DNA from: Streptomyces sp. DI166
GTDB lineage: Bacteria; Actinomycetota; Actinomycetes; Streptomycetales; Streptomycetaceae
Length of the DNA stretch: 38,049 nt
Direction of reading: 5' to 3'
NCBI RefSeq assembly: GCF_900091315.1
Contig: NZ_FLSP01000085.1
Coordinates: 1 to 38,049, forward strand
This document shows, piece after piece, positions 15,598-22,838 of the stretch. Every line of letters begins with the position of its first letter. Position 1 is the stretch's first letter. The position numbers and the translations under genes were made by a program. The notes beneath the pieces are model-generated. The model saw only the letters and a program-made list of their open reading frames with translations, searched no databases and was not told the DNA's origin.

Positions 15598-16646
15598 TGC
15601 GTGGGGTGCTGTTCGACGGGGAGCGGGCCGAGGTCGTGGACGGCTTGGAGGTGCGCGCACCGGGACCGGGCGAGGTGCTGGTCGCGATCGCGGCGGCGGG
15701 GCTGTGCCACAGCGACCTGTCCGTGGTCGACGGGACCATACCCTTCCCCGCGCCCGTGGTGCTGGGGCACGAGGGCGCGGGGGTGGTGGAGGCGGTCGGC
15801 GCCGGGGTCACACATGTCGCGCCCGGGGACCACGTCGCGCTGTCGACGCTGGCCAACTGCGGTGCCTGCCCGGACTGCGACCGGGGGCGGCCGACCATGT
15901 GCCGGCAGGCGATCGGCCGCCCGGAACGGCCGTTCACGCGGGACGGGCGGCCGGTGTTCCAGTTCGCCGCCAACTCCGCCTTCGCCGAGCGGACGGTCGT
16001 CAAGGCCGTCCAGGCCGTACGGATCCCCCGGGAACTTCCGCTCACCTCGGCCGCGTTGATCGGGTGCGGGGTGCTGACCGGGGTGGGGGCCGTGCTCAAC
16101 CGCGCGCGGGTGGACCGCGGGGACACGGTGGTGGTGATCGGCACCGGCGGCATCGGGCTCAATGTCATCCAGGGCGCGCGGATCGCGGGCGCCCTGCGCA
16201 TCGTCGCCGTGGACGCCAACCCGGCCAAGGAGGAGGCCGCCCGGCTCTTCGGCGCGACCGACTTCCTCACCTCCACCGAGAAGGTGCGCGAACTGCTGCC
16301 CCACGGCGCCGATCACGCCTTCGAGTGCGTCGGACGCGTCGAGCTGATCCGGCAGGCGATCGACCTGCTCGACCGGCACGGCCAGGCGATCCTTCTCGGC
16401 GTCCCCCCGGCCACCGCCGAGGCCTCCTTCCGGGTCTCCACCCTCTACCTCGACAAGTCCGTCCTGGGCTGCCGCTACGGCTCCTCCCGCCCCCAGCGCG
16501 ACATCGCCCTGTACGCCGACCTCTACCGCGAGAAACGGCTGCTGCTGGACGAACTGGTCACCCGGACCTACCCGGTGGAGGACTTCGAGAAGGCGGCCGA
16601 GGACGCGGCGGCGGGCCGGGTCGCCCGCGCGGTGCTGACCTTCTGA
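15597..16646 (+). CDS. Zinc-dependent alcohol dehydrogenase (MDR family)
   Basis: A 349-residue medium-chain dehydrogenase. Catalytic zinc ligands are in AGLCHSDL and GHEGAGVVEAVG. The structural-zinc loop is CGACPDCDRGRPTMC. The NAD-binding Rossmann motif is VIGTGGIGLNVIQGARIAG. Closest in feel to the class that oxidises aryl or long-chain alcohols (FrmA/AdhC-like). Translation is coupled to the FadE gene (TGATG). Its role in the pathway may be alcohol-to-aldehyde oxidation before CoA activation, but this is inference. Confidence 0.9.
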   Translation: MRGVLFDGERAEVVDGLEVRAPGPGEVLVAIAAAGLCHSDLSVVDGTIPFPAPVVLGHEGAGVVEAVGAGVTHVAPGDHVALSTLANCGACPDCDRGRPTMCRQAIGRPERPFTRDGRPVFQFAANSAFAERTVVKAVQAVRIPRELPLTSAALIGCGVLTGVGAVLNRARVDRGDTVVVIGTGGIGLNVIQGARIAGALRIVAVDANPAKEEAARLFGATDFLTSTEKVRELLPHGADHAFECVGRVELIRQAIDLLDRHGQAILLGVPPATAEASFRVSTLYLDKSVLGCRYGSSRPQRDIALYADLYREKRLLLDELVTRTYPVEDFEKAAEDAAAGRVARAVLTF

Positions 16647-16669
16647 ACGGCCCTGTCGCACCTGTTCGT

Positions 16670-16726
16670 TAGGGTGCCGCCATGACGACGCGGGACCGGG
16701 ACGGGGTGAACCGGCTCTACGGCTGA
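16670..16726 (+). other. 14-codon ORF with leaderless-type promoter
   Basis: TAGGGT (16670-16675) lies 6 bases before ATG 16682, which opens a 14-residue frame (MTTRDRDGVNRLYG) ending at TGA 16726. Every codon ends in G or C. The last 10 bases overlap the end of the GlxA-type gene on the other strand. It may be the intact 5' end of a gene whose remainder has been lost, or a leader peptide. I see nothing in frame beyond the stop. Confidence 0.3.
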
Positions 16727-17742
16727 CCCCCCGCCCCCACCCGTACCCCCTCCGCCCGGAACGTCCGCCGGTACGCCGTCGGCGTCACCCCCAGCGCCGC
16801 CTGGAGGTGCTGGCGCATCGACTGTGCCGTGCCGAACCCGGCGTCCCGTGCCACCTGGTCCACCGACAGATCGGTGGACTCCAGCAGGTGCCGGGCCCGT
16901 TCCACGCGCTGCTGGGTGAGCCACTGGCCGGGGCTGATGCCGACCTCCTCGCGGAAGCGGCGGGTGAAGGTGCGTACTGACATCGACTCCTGGGCGGCCA
17001 TGTCCCGTAGCTGGATGGGCTCGTGGAGTCGGCCCAGGGCCCACGCGCGGGCCGTGGTCGTCGTGGAGGTCTGCGGATCGGGCACCGGGCGGTGGATGTA
17101 CTGGGCCTGACCGCCGTCGCGGTGCGGCGGTACGACCGTACGACGGGCGATCTCGTTGGCGACGGCGGTGCCGTGGTCGCGGCGGACCATGTGCAGGCAC
17201 AGGTCGATCCCGGCGGCGACGCCCGCCGAGGTGAGCACGTCGCCGTCGTCGATGAACAGCACGTCCGGGTCGACGTCGACGGCCGGGAACAGACGCTGCA
17301 AGTGGTCGGTCTCCGCCCAGTGCGTGGTGGCACGGCGCCCGTCCAGGTACCCGGCGGCGGCCAGCACGAAGACGCCGGTGCAGATGGAGGCGAGCCGGGT
17401 GCCGGGACGGATGTGGGCCAGCGCGGCGGCCAGCTCCTCGGTGAGCACGCCCTCCTCGAAGACCGGGCCCAGCTCGTAGGAGGCCGGGACGATCACCGTG
17501 TCGGCGGTGGCCAGCAGCTCGGGGCCGTGCTCGACCATGACCGCGAAGTCGGCGTCCGTGGCGACCGGGCCGGGCGGGCGGACCGAGCAGGTCAGCACCT
17601 CGTACAGCGGGCGGCCCGCGGAGTCCTTGGGGCGGCCGAAGATGCGGTGCGGGATGCCCAGCTCGAAGGGGAGCAGGCCGTCGAGGGCGAGGACGACGAC
17701 CCGGTGCGGGCGGTGCGCGGACGACTCACGGGCGCTGCTCAT
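16717..17742 (-). CDS. GlxA-type transcriptional regulator (DJ-1/PfpI domain plus AraC HTH)
   Basis: A 341-residue protein with an N-terminal DJ-1/PfpI-like domain of about 190 residues (VVVLALDGLLPFELGIPHRI; nucleophile-elbow-like SICTGVFVLA, then THWAETDHL) and a C-terminal AraC DNA-binding domain (about 225-330: LRDMAAQESMSVRTFTRRFR, then VDQVARDAGFGTAQSMRQHL). Such regulators sense small metabolites and usually activate neighbouring catabolic or transport genes. The divergent MFS gene 70 bases away is the obvious target. ATG 17742 lies 6 bases from TAGGAT, so the mRNA is probably leaderless. Confidence 0.92.
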   Translation of the reverse strand: MSSARESSAHRPHRVVVLALDGLLPFELGIPHRIFGRPKDSAGRPLYEVLTCSVRPPGPVATDADFAVMVEHGPELLATADTVIVPASYELGPVFEEGVLTEELAAALAHIRPGTRLASICTGVFVLAAAGYLDGRRATTHWAETDHLQRLFPAVDVDPDVLFIDDGDVLTSAGVAAGIDLCLHMVRRDHGTAVANEIARRTVVPPHRDGGQAQYIHRPVPDPQTSTTTTARAWALGRLHEPIQLRDMAAQESMSVRTFTRRFREEVGISPGQWLTQQRVERARHLLESTDLSVDQVARDAGFGTAQSMRQHLQAALGVTPTAYRRTFRAEGVRVGAGGQP

Positions 17743-17748
17743 GGCCCG

Positions 17749-17754
17749 ATCCTA
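17749..17754 (-). promoter_or_regulatory. -10 box of the GlxA-type gene (leaderless)
   Basis: TAGGAT on the minus strand with six bases to the ATG, so transcription would start at or next to the start codon. Confidence 0.5.
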
Positions 17755-17812
17755 ACGAAGGCTGTCCCTCGGGCCACTCGTTGAGTGCGCAATCAGCCGC
17801 GATCCTCGATCC

Positions 17813-19117
17813 GTGACCGAGACAATCCAGGCCGCGACCAGCGCGGAGGACCCCCAGAACCGGCCCGGGCGGCGTATTCACCGCGCCTGGTTCGTCGCCG
17901 CCGTCACCTTCGTGACGATCATCGGCGCCGCCGCCTTCCGCTCCCTGCCGGGGCTGCTGATCGACCCGCTGCACGAGGAGTTCGACTGGTCGCGCGGCAC
18001 GATCGGGGCCGCCGTCTCCGTCAACCTCGCCCTCTACGGGCTGACCGCGCCCTTCGCGGCGGCCCTGATGGACCGCTTCGGCATCCGCAAGGTGGTGGCG
18101 GTCGCGCTGAGCGTGATCGCGCTCGGCTCGGGTGCGACGTACTGGATGACCGCGGCCTGGCAGCTGATGCTGTGCTGGGGCCTGCTGGTGGGCCTGGGCA
18201 GCGGCTCCATGGCGCTGGCGTTCGCGGCGACCGTCACCAACCGCTGGTTCACCGAGCGCCGGGGCCTGGTCACCGGCATCCTCACCGCCGCCTCGGCCTC
18301 CGGCCAGCTGATCTTCCTGCCGCTGCTGTCCTGGATCGTCGCCGAGCACGACTGGCGCCCGGCCGCCGTCACGGTCGCCCTGGCCGCCCTCGCGGTCGTC
18401 CCCTTCGTCTGGCTGCTGCTGCGCGACCACCCGGCCGACGTGGGCCTCAAGCCGTACGGCGCGACCGAGTTCGTGCCCAAGCCGCCGCCCGCGACCGGCG
18501 CCGCCCGCCGCGCCGTGAAGGTCCTCCTCGACGCGGCCCGCACCGGCCCGTTCTGGCTGCTGGCCGGCACCTTCGCGATCTGCGGCGCCTCCACCAACGG
18601 CCTGATCCAGACCCACTTCGTGCCCGCCGCCCACGACCACCACATGCCGGTGCAGGCCGCCGCCTCCCTGCTCGCGGTGATCGGTGTGTTCGACGTCGTC
18701 GGCACGATCGCCTCCGGCTGGTTCACCGACCGCTACGAGGCGCGCAGGCTGCTCGCCGTGTACTACGCCCTGCGCGGGATCTCGCTGCTGTTCCTGCCGA
18801 TGCTGCTCGCGCCGAGCGTGCGCCCGCCGATGGTCTTCTTCATCGTCTTCTACGGCCTGGACTGGGTCGCCACCGTCCCGCCCACCGTCGCCCTGTGCCG
18901 GGAGCACTACGGCGAGGACAGCGCGATCGTCTTCGGCTGGGTCCTCGCCTCCCACCAGGTGGGCGCCGCCCTCGTCGCCTTCGCGGGCGGCGTCGCCCGG
19001 GACGCCTTCGGCTCCTACGACGTCGTCTGGTACGCCTCGGGCGCGCTGTGCGCGGCGGCGGCGCTGATGGCCCTGGTCATCCGCAGACGCCCGGCCACCG
19101 CGCCGGCGCTCGCCTAG
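17813..19117 (+). CDS. MFS transporter
   Basis: A 434-residue integral membrane protein with about 12 predicted helices in two halves joined by a hydrophilic loop (LKPYGATEFVPKPPPATGAA). Motif A-like FAAALMDRFGIRKVV lies after helix 2, and a related GWFTDRYEARR in the second half. It resembles the oxalate/formate and monocarboxylate-type MFS group, so an organic acid is a reasonable substrate guess. GTG 17813 is used. The divergent GlxA-type regulator probably controls it. No copy of the CTGACG operator lies between them, so it is not an obvious member of the TetR regulon. Confidence 0.9.
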   Translation: MTETIQAATSAEDPQNRPGRRIHRAWFVAAVTFVTIIGAAAFRSLPGLLIDPLHEEFDWSRGTIGAAVSVNLALYGLTAPFAAALMDRFGIRKVVAVALSVIALGSGATYWMTAAWQLMLCWGLLVGLGSGSMALAFAATVTNRWFTERRGLVTGILTAASASGQLIFLPLLSWIVAEHDWRPAAVTVALAALAVVPFVWLLLRDHPADVGLKPYGATEFVPKPPPATGAARRAVKVLLDAARTGPFWLLAGTFAICGASTNGLIQTHFVPAAHDHHMPVQAAASLLAVIGVFDVVGTIASGWFTDRYEARRLLAVYYALRGISLLFLPMLLAPSVRPPMVFFIVFYGLDWVATVPPTVALCREHYGEDSAIVFGWVLASHQVGAALVAFAGGVARDAFGSYDVVWYASGALCAAAALMALVIRRRPATAPALA

Positions 19118-19133
19118 CTGTGCCGTGTTCTGA

Positions 19134-20327
19134 CTAGCGGGTGGTGTTACGCATCCGGCGGACCGTCAGGACCAGCAGGGCGCCCAGAGCCGCCGCTGCG
19201 GCCGCCGCGCCCGCGAGGAGTCCGGTGCCGTCGGTGCCGGTGCTCGCCAGGTTGCCGGTCGTCCCCGTCGTCCCGGTCGAGCCCGTGGTCCCGGCCGGGG
19301 CGCTGGGCGACGGGGTGGCGGCGCCGCCCTGCCCGTCGGGGTCGTTGCCGCCGTCGCCCGGGGTGGTCGGGGCGGGCGTGCTGGGCGTCGGGCTCGGCTC
19401 CGGCTCGTAGTCGCTCGGGGTGTCGATGACGATGGGCGCCGTGTTGTTGGCGAGGTTGCGGTCGTAGGCGGGCGTGATGTTGTAGACGGAGCTCGCCCGC
19501 ACCTTGCCCTTCGGGTCCACGGCGTCCTTGTCGATCTTCAGCGAGAAGGTGTAGAGGTGCTTCTCGCCCACGTCGAGCGTGGCGTCGTCCTTGGGCCAGC
19601 AGACGTACTGCGCCCGGCCGAGCAGCGGCCCGCCGGTGGGGCCGTCGATGTGGAACGGCGAGCAGTCCTTGGGGACCTGGGTGGTGGTCGTGCCCGGCGG
19701 GATCGTCACCACCAGGCCGGGCAGGTCGTCGCTGACCTGGTTCTGGATCCAGCCCGGGCCGTCGTTGCGCAGTTCCAGCGTGACCGACTGCCCGTCGCCC
19801 GCGAGCCCTTCGGTCTCCTCGCCCACCGCCACCAGGTCGGCCCAGCTGTCGGCCTTCAGGGTCAGCCGCCGGTAGGCCTCGGAGAAGCCCGTGCCGGGCG
19901 CCTCGCCGGTGGCTGTGGTGCCGTACTCGACGGCCTCCATCAGGGCGTGCGGCAGGGCCTTGAAGCGCACCGGCACGGTGAGCGTGGCGCCCGGCTCGAC
20001 GACCGTGTCCAGCTCGCACAGCGCCTGGCGGACCTGGTCGCCGACGGTGGAGTACGTGCAGTTACCGGCCTGCTCCGGGAAGTCCAGACCGCGGGTGAGC
20101 CGGATCCGGAAGGTGACGCCGTCGGCGGGAGCGGTGCCGTGGTTGGTGACGGTGACCTGCTGGTCGTAGAGCTCTCCCGGCTTCGGGGAGGCGGTCGGCA
20201 GCGTCGAGACCGTCAGCTCGGGCGCGCTCTCCTCGGCGTGCGCCGCGGGGGCGACCGCCGCGGGAACGGCGGCGGCGAACGCGGCGGCGGCCACGACGGC
20301 CGACGAACGGCGCGGGTACTGGCGCAC
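19134..20327 (-). CDS. Sortase-anchored surface protein with LAXTG motif
   Basis: A 397-residue exported protein. The start is taken as GTG 20327, behind CAGGAG; an upstream ATG at 20381 would add an unlikely pre-sequence. The signal peptide is Ala-rich with a likely cut after AHA. Two adhesin-like, DUF11-type beta domains follow (QQVTVTNHGTAPADGVTFRI, then VTLELRNDGPGWIQNQVSDD), then a Pro/Thr/Gly-rich stalk. The C-terminus is LASTGTDG, a hydrophobic helix and RRMRNTTR, a class E sortase (LAXTG) signal. It should be covalently linked to peptidoglycan. No sortase gene is nearby, and there is no operator. Confidence 0.88.
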   Translation of the reverse strand: MRQYPRRSSAVVAAAAFAAAVPAAVAPAAHAEESAPELTVSTLPTASPKPGELYDQQVTVTNHGTAPADGVTFRIRLTRGLDFPEQAGNCTYSTVGDQVRQALCELDTVVEPGATLTVPVRFKALPHALMEAVEYGTTATGEAPGTGFSEAYRRLTLKADSWADLVAVGEETEGLAGDGQSVTLELRNDGPGWIQNQVSDDLPGLVVTIPPGTTTTQVPKDCSPFHIDGPTGGPLLGRAQYVCWPKDDATLDVGEKHLYTFSLKIDKDAVDPKGKVRASSVYNITPAYDRNLANNTAPIVIDTPSDYEPEPSPTPSTPAPTTPGDGGNDPDGQGGAATPSPSAPAGTTGSTGTTGTTGNLASTGTDGTGLLAGAAAAAAALGALLVLTVRRMRNTTR

Positions 20328-20424
20328 GGGGACTCCTGAGGGGCTCGACAGGACCGGAACGGCTGCTTTCTCACCGGTCATGTCCTGGACTCATCAGGGG
20401 CGCCGAGGGTTGTACGGCAGAGCC

Positions 20425-21018
20425 TTAGAGGAACCGGCCCCGGTGGAAGAGCAGCGGTGCCGCGCCCGGCTCGTCCGCGCCGAGGGCGGCGACCCTGCCC
20501 ACCACGATGAGATGGTCGCCGCCGGTGTGGACGGCGTGGATCGCGCAGTCCACCCAGGCCAGGGCGCCGGTCAGGCGCGGGGCGCCGGACACCGGTGCCG
20601 CGTCGAAGGCGACCCCGGCGAACTTGTCCCCTCCGCTGACCGCGAAGCCGCGGCACAGCTCGCCCTGGCCGGCGGCGAGCACGTTGACGCAGAACGCGCC
20701 CGCGCGGGCGATGCGCGGCCATGTCGTCGACGTACGGCCGACCATGAAGGCGACCAGGGGCGGGTCGAGGGAGAGGGAGGAGAAGGACTGGCAGGCGAAA
20801 CCCGCGGGTGAGGTCTCGCCGTCGGCGGCGGCCGCGGTGACAACGGTCACGCCCGTCGCGAAGTTCCCGAGCACCCGGCGGAACTCGGCCTGGCTCACCG
20901 GCGCCCGCTCGTCCTCGCCGACACACCGCAGCCGTGGCCGGGGCGCCGGCTCCACGCGCGGGGCGTCGGCCGACCTGAGGTAGCGGACGGCCGCCGCGGC
21001 CATCCCTGCGTGTCCCAT
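20425..21018 (-). CDS. Flavin reductase (HpaC/HsaB-like, flavin_reduct domain)
   Basis: About 197 residues with a single flavin-reductase domain: FRRVLGNFATGVTVVTA, FACQSFSSLSLDPPLVAFMV, FCVNVLAAGQGELCRGFA, and the NAD-side GGDHLIVVGRV near the end. Family members supply reduced FMN or FAD to a separate oxygenase in two-component hydroxylases such as HsaAB and HpaBC. No oxygenase of that type is in the window. The start is uncertain: ATG 21018 has GGGTGGTG upstream, while ATG 21030 and 21003 are alternatives. Operator 21036-21050 sits just upstream, placing it in the TetR regulon. Confidence 0.88.
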   Translation of the reverse strand: MGHAGMAAAAVRYLRSADAPRVEPAPRPRLRCVGEDERAPVSQAEFRRVLGNFATGVTVVTAAAADGETSPAGFACQSFSSLSLDPPLVAFMVGRTSTTWPRIARAGAFCVNVLAAGQGELCRGFAVSGGDKFAGVAFDAAPVSGAPRLTGALAWVDCAIHAVHTGGDHLIVVGRVAALGADEPGAAPLLFHRGRFL

Positions 21019-21035
21019 CACACCACCCATTGAAT

Positions 21036-21050
21036 CTGACGATCCGTCAG
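21036..21050. promoter_or_regulatory. Operator CTGACG-ATC-CGTCAG
   Basis: Perfect arms, between the flavin reductase gene (minus) and the membrane protein gene (plus). It is within 20 bases of the reductase start. The + strand gene has its own -10 (TACGCT, 21090-21095) 40 bases away, so the reductase is the more likely target. Confidence 0.78.
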
Positions 21051-21101
21051 ATTGGAAGGGGTGTGCGAGGACGCCCGCGACGACCTGCGTACGCTGCGCC
21101 C

Positions 21102-22016
21102 ATGAGGTGGGGGAACCGTCGGCCGACCGGCGAAAACGGCACAACACGTGAGCTGTACGCGGCGGCCGCGGTGGCGGCGGGACAGCTGCCGCCGCTTTGG
21201 CTGGCCCTGTGGATCGCGGAACAGGCCGGTGACGACTACGGCCGCGGGATCAACTCGCTGGGCCTCGCCTGCATGCTCGCTTTCGCGCCCCTGGTTCTGC
21301 CCGTGGTCGGGCTCGTCCAGGCCCTGATCCAGTCCGTGCCCGCCGGTCACCTGGCCGGGTTCCTCGCGGCACGCGCGCGTGGGCCGCGCCTGGCCTGGCA
21401 CCTCGTGTGCGCGGTGCTGCTCGGCGTCGGCTGGGCGGCCCTCGTCACGCTGCCCTGGGGCGGGTCCTCGTTCGCCGTCACCGCGCTGCTCTTCGGCGGC
21501 CTCGGCATCCTCCCGGTCCTCGCCGTCGGCCACGTCCGCAGGCGACCGCGCTGGGGGTTCTGGGGCATCTGGTTCCGTTCCGGCCTGGCCTCCGTCGCGG
21601 TGTGCGTGCTGGTCGTCGCCGTCGGGCTGGCGGCCACCTTCGGCGGGCTGATCAAGGAGTACGAGCCTCCCCACCTGTCCGCCGCGCAGGTCACCGGCGT
21701 CTGGCAGGGCGCGGACGGCGCGGAGCTGCGACTGGCGGCGGACGGCGGGGCACGGCTGACCGCGCTGCCGACCGACCCCGGCACCGATCCCGAAGCCCGG
21801 CGCGACTACGTCGTCTGCGACGGCACCGGCACCTGGGAGCTGGAGCGGAAGACCTGGAACGGCCGGGACGGCGTCGCCCTCAGCCTCGACGGCGGCTGCG
21901 GGGCGGACACGTTCTGGGTGATCGGCGGCAGCGAGCACGACCCCGAGCTGTTCGTGCTGTTCGGCGACCCGGACGCCGGTGAACTGCGCGTCCTGGAGCT
22001 TCAGCGGCCCTCGTAG
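21102..22016 (+). CDS. Membrane protein of unknown function
   Basis: 304 residues. I do not recognise the family. Five hydrophobic segments can be picked out: ELYAAAAVAAGQLPPLWLAL, LGLACMLAFAPLVLPVVGLV, LVCAVLLGVGWAALVTLP, VTALLFGGLGILPVLAVG and VAVCVLVVAVGLAATFGGLI. A soluble, probably external, C-terminal domain of about 110 residues follows (VTGVWQGADGAELRLAADGG, with two Cys in VVCDGTG and GGCGAD). The first four helices sit in the N-terminal half with basic loops. ATG 21102 is 6 bases after TACGCT, so the mRNA is probably leaderless. Its last 16 bases overlap the enoyl-CoA hydratase gene tail to tail. Confidence 0.75.
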   Translation: MRWGNRRPTGENGTTRELYAAAAVAAGQLPPLWLALWIAEQAGDDYGRGINSLGLACMLAFAPLVLPVVGLVQALIQSVPAGHLAGFLAARARGPRLAWHLVCAVLLGVGWAALVTLPWGGSSFAVTALLFGGLGILPVLAVGHVRRRPRWGFWGIWFRSGLASVAVCVLVVAVGLAATFGGLIKEYEPPHLSAAQVTGVWQGADGAELRLAADGGARLTALPTDPGTDPEARRDYVVCDGTGTWELERKTWNGRDGVALSLDGGCGADTFWVIGGSEHDPELFVLFGDPDAGELRVLELQRPS

Positions 22017-22837
22017 CGGGGCGTGCGCCGCTCCACGAAGCTCGCCACGCCCTCCCGGGCGTCCCGGGTGGTCATGTTGATCTCCTGCGCCGCCGCCTCC
22101 GCCGCGAACGCGGTCGCCCGGTCGCTGTCGAGGGAGGCGTTGACGAGCTGCTTGGTCAGGGCGAGGGCCCGGGTCGGCCCGGCGGCGAGCCGCTCGGCCC
22201 ACTCCCGTGCCGTCTTCGCCAGCTCCCCGTCCGGGACGACCCGGTTCACCAGCCCCAGCCGCTCGGCGTCCGCCGCCGGGAGCGCGTCGCCGAAGAACAT
22301 CAGCTCCTTGGCCCGCCGCGGCCCGACCAGCCGGGGGAGCAGATAGGCGCCGCCGCCGTCGGGGACGAGCCCGCGGCGGACGAACACCTCGATGAACCGG
22401 GCCGATTCGGCGGCCAGGACGAGATCGCAGGCGAGCGCCAGATGCGCGCCGAGGCCCGCCGCCGTGCCGTTGACGGCGGCGATCACCGGTTTCTCGCAGT
22501 CGAGGACGGCGGAGACAAGACGCTGGGCGCCCTGGCGGATGGTGCGGGCGAGGTCGCCGGGGACGGCTTCCTCGGCCCTGCCCGCGCCCGCCCCCGCTCC
22601 CGCCCGTAGATCCGCCCCGGCGCAGAATCCGCGTCCGGTGCCGGTCAGGACGACCGCCCGGACCGCCGGGTCGGCGGAGGCCTCGGCGAGCAGATCGATG
22701 AGGCGTTCGCGCTGGTCGGGGGTGAGGGCGTTGAGGGCCTCGGGGCGGTTGAGGGTGATGCGGGAGACCGCGTTGTCAGTGGTGTGCTGTACCAAGGAAG
22801 TCACGGAACTTCCGGACACACGGGGGGAATCGGTCAT
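22001..22837 (-). CDS. Enoyl-CoA hydratase/isomerase-family protein
   Basis: A 278-residue crotonase-fold protein with the CoA-binding oxyanion segments GRGFCAGADLRAG and AVNGTAAGLGAHLALACDLV. By hand alignment to rat enoyl-CoA hydratase, both catalytic Glu positions are changed: Glu144 to His (GLGAHLA) and Glu164 to Phe (IEVFVRRGLVPDGG). The Asp of LVPDGG is kept, as in PaaG- and isomerase-like members, so isomerisation or another CoA reaction is more likely than simple hydration. Its ATG lies one base after the TGA of the NDP-forming synthetase gene, so the two are one operon behind operators 25096-25134. Confidence 0.9.
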   Translation of the reverse strand: MTDSPRVSGSSVTSLVQHTTDNAVSRITLNRPEALNALTPDQRERLIDLLAEASADPAVRAVVLTGTGRGFCAGADLRAGAGAGAGRAEEAVPGDLARTIRQGAQRLVSAVLDCEKPVIAAVNGTAAGLGAHLALACDLVLAAESARFIEVFVRRGLVPDGGGAYLLPRLVGPRRAKELMFFGDALPAADAERLGLVNRVVPDGELAKTAREWAERLAAGPTRALALTKQLVNASLDSDRATAFAAEAAAQEINMTTRDAREGVASFVERRTPRYEGR

Positions 22838-22838
22838 G

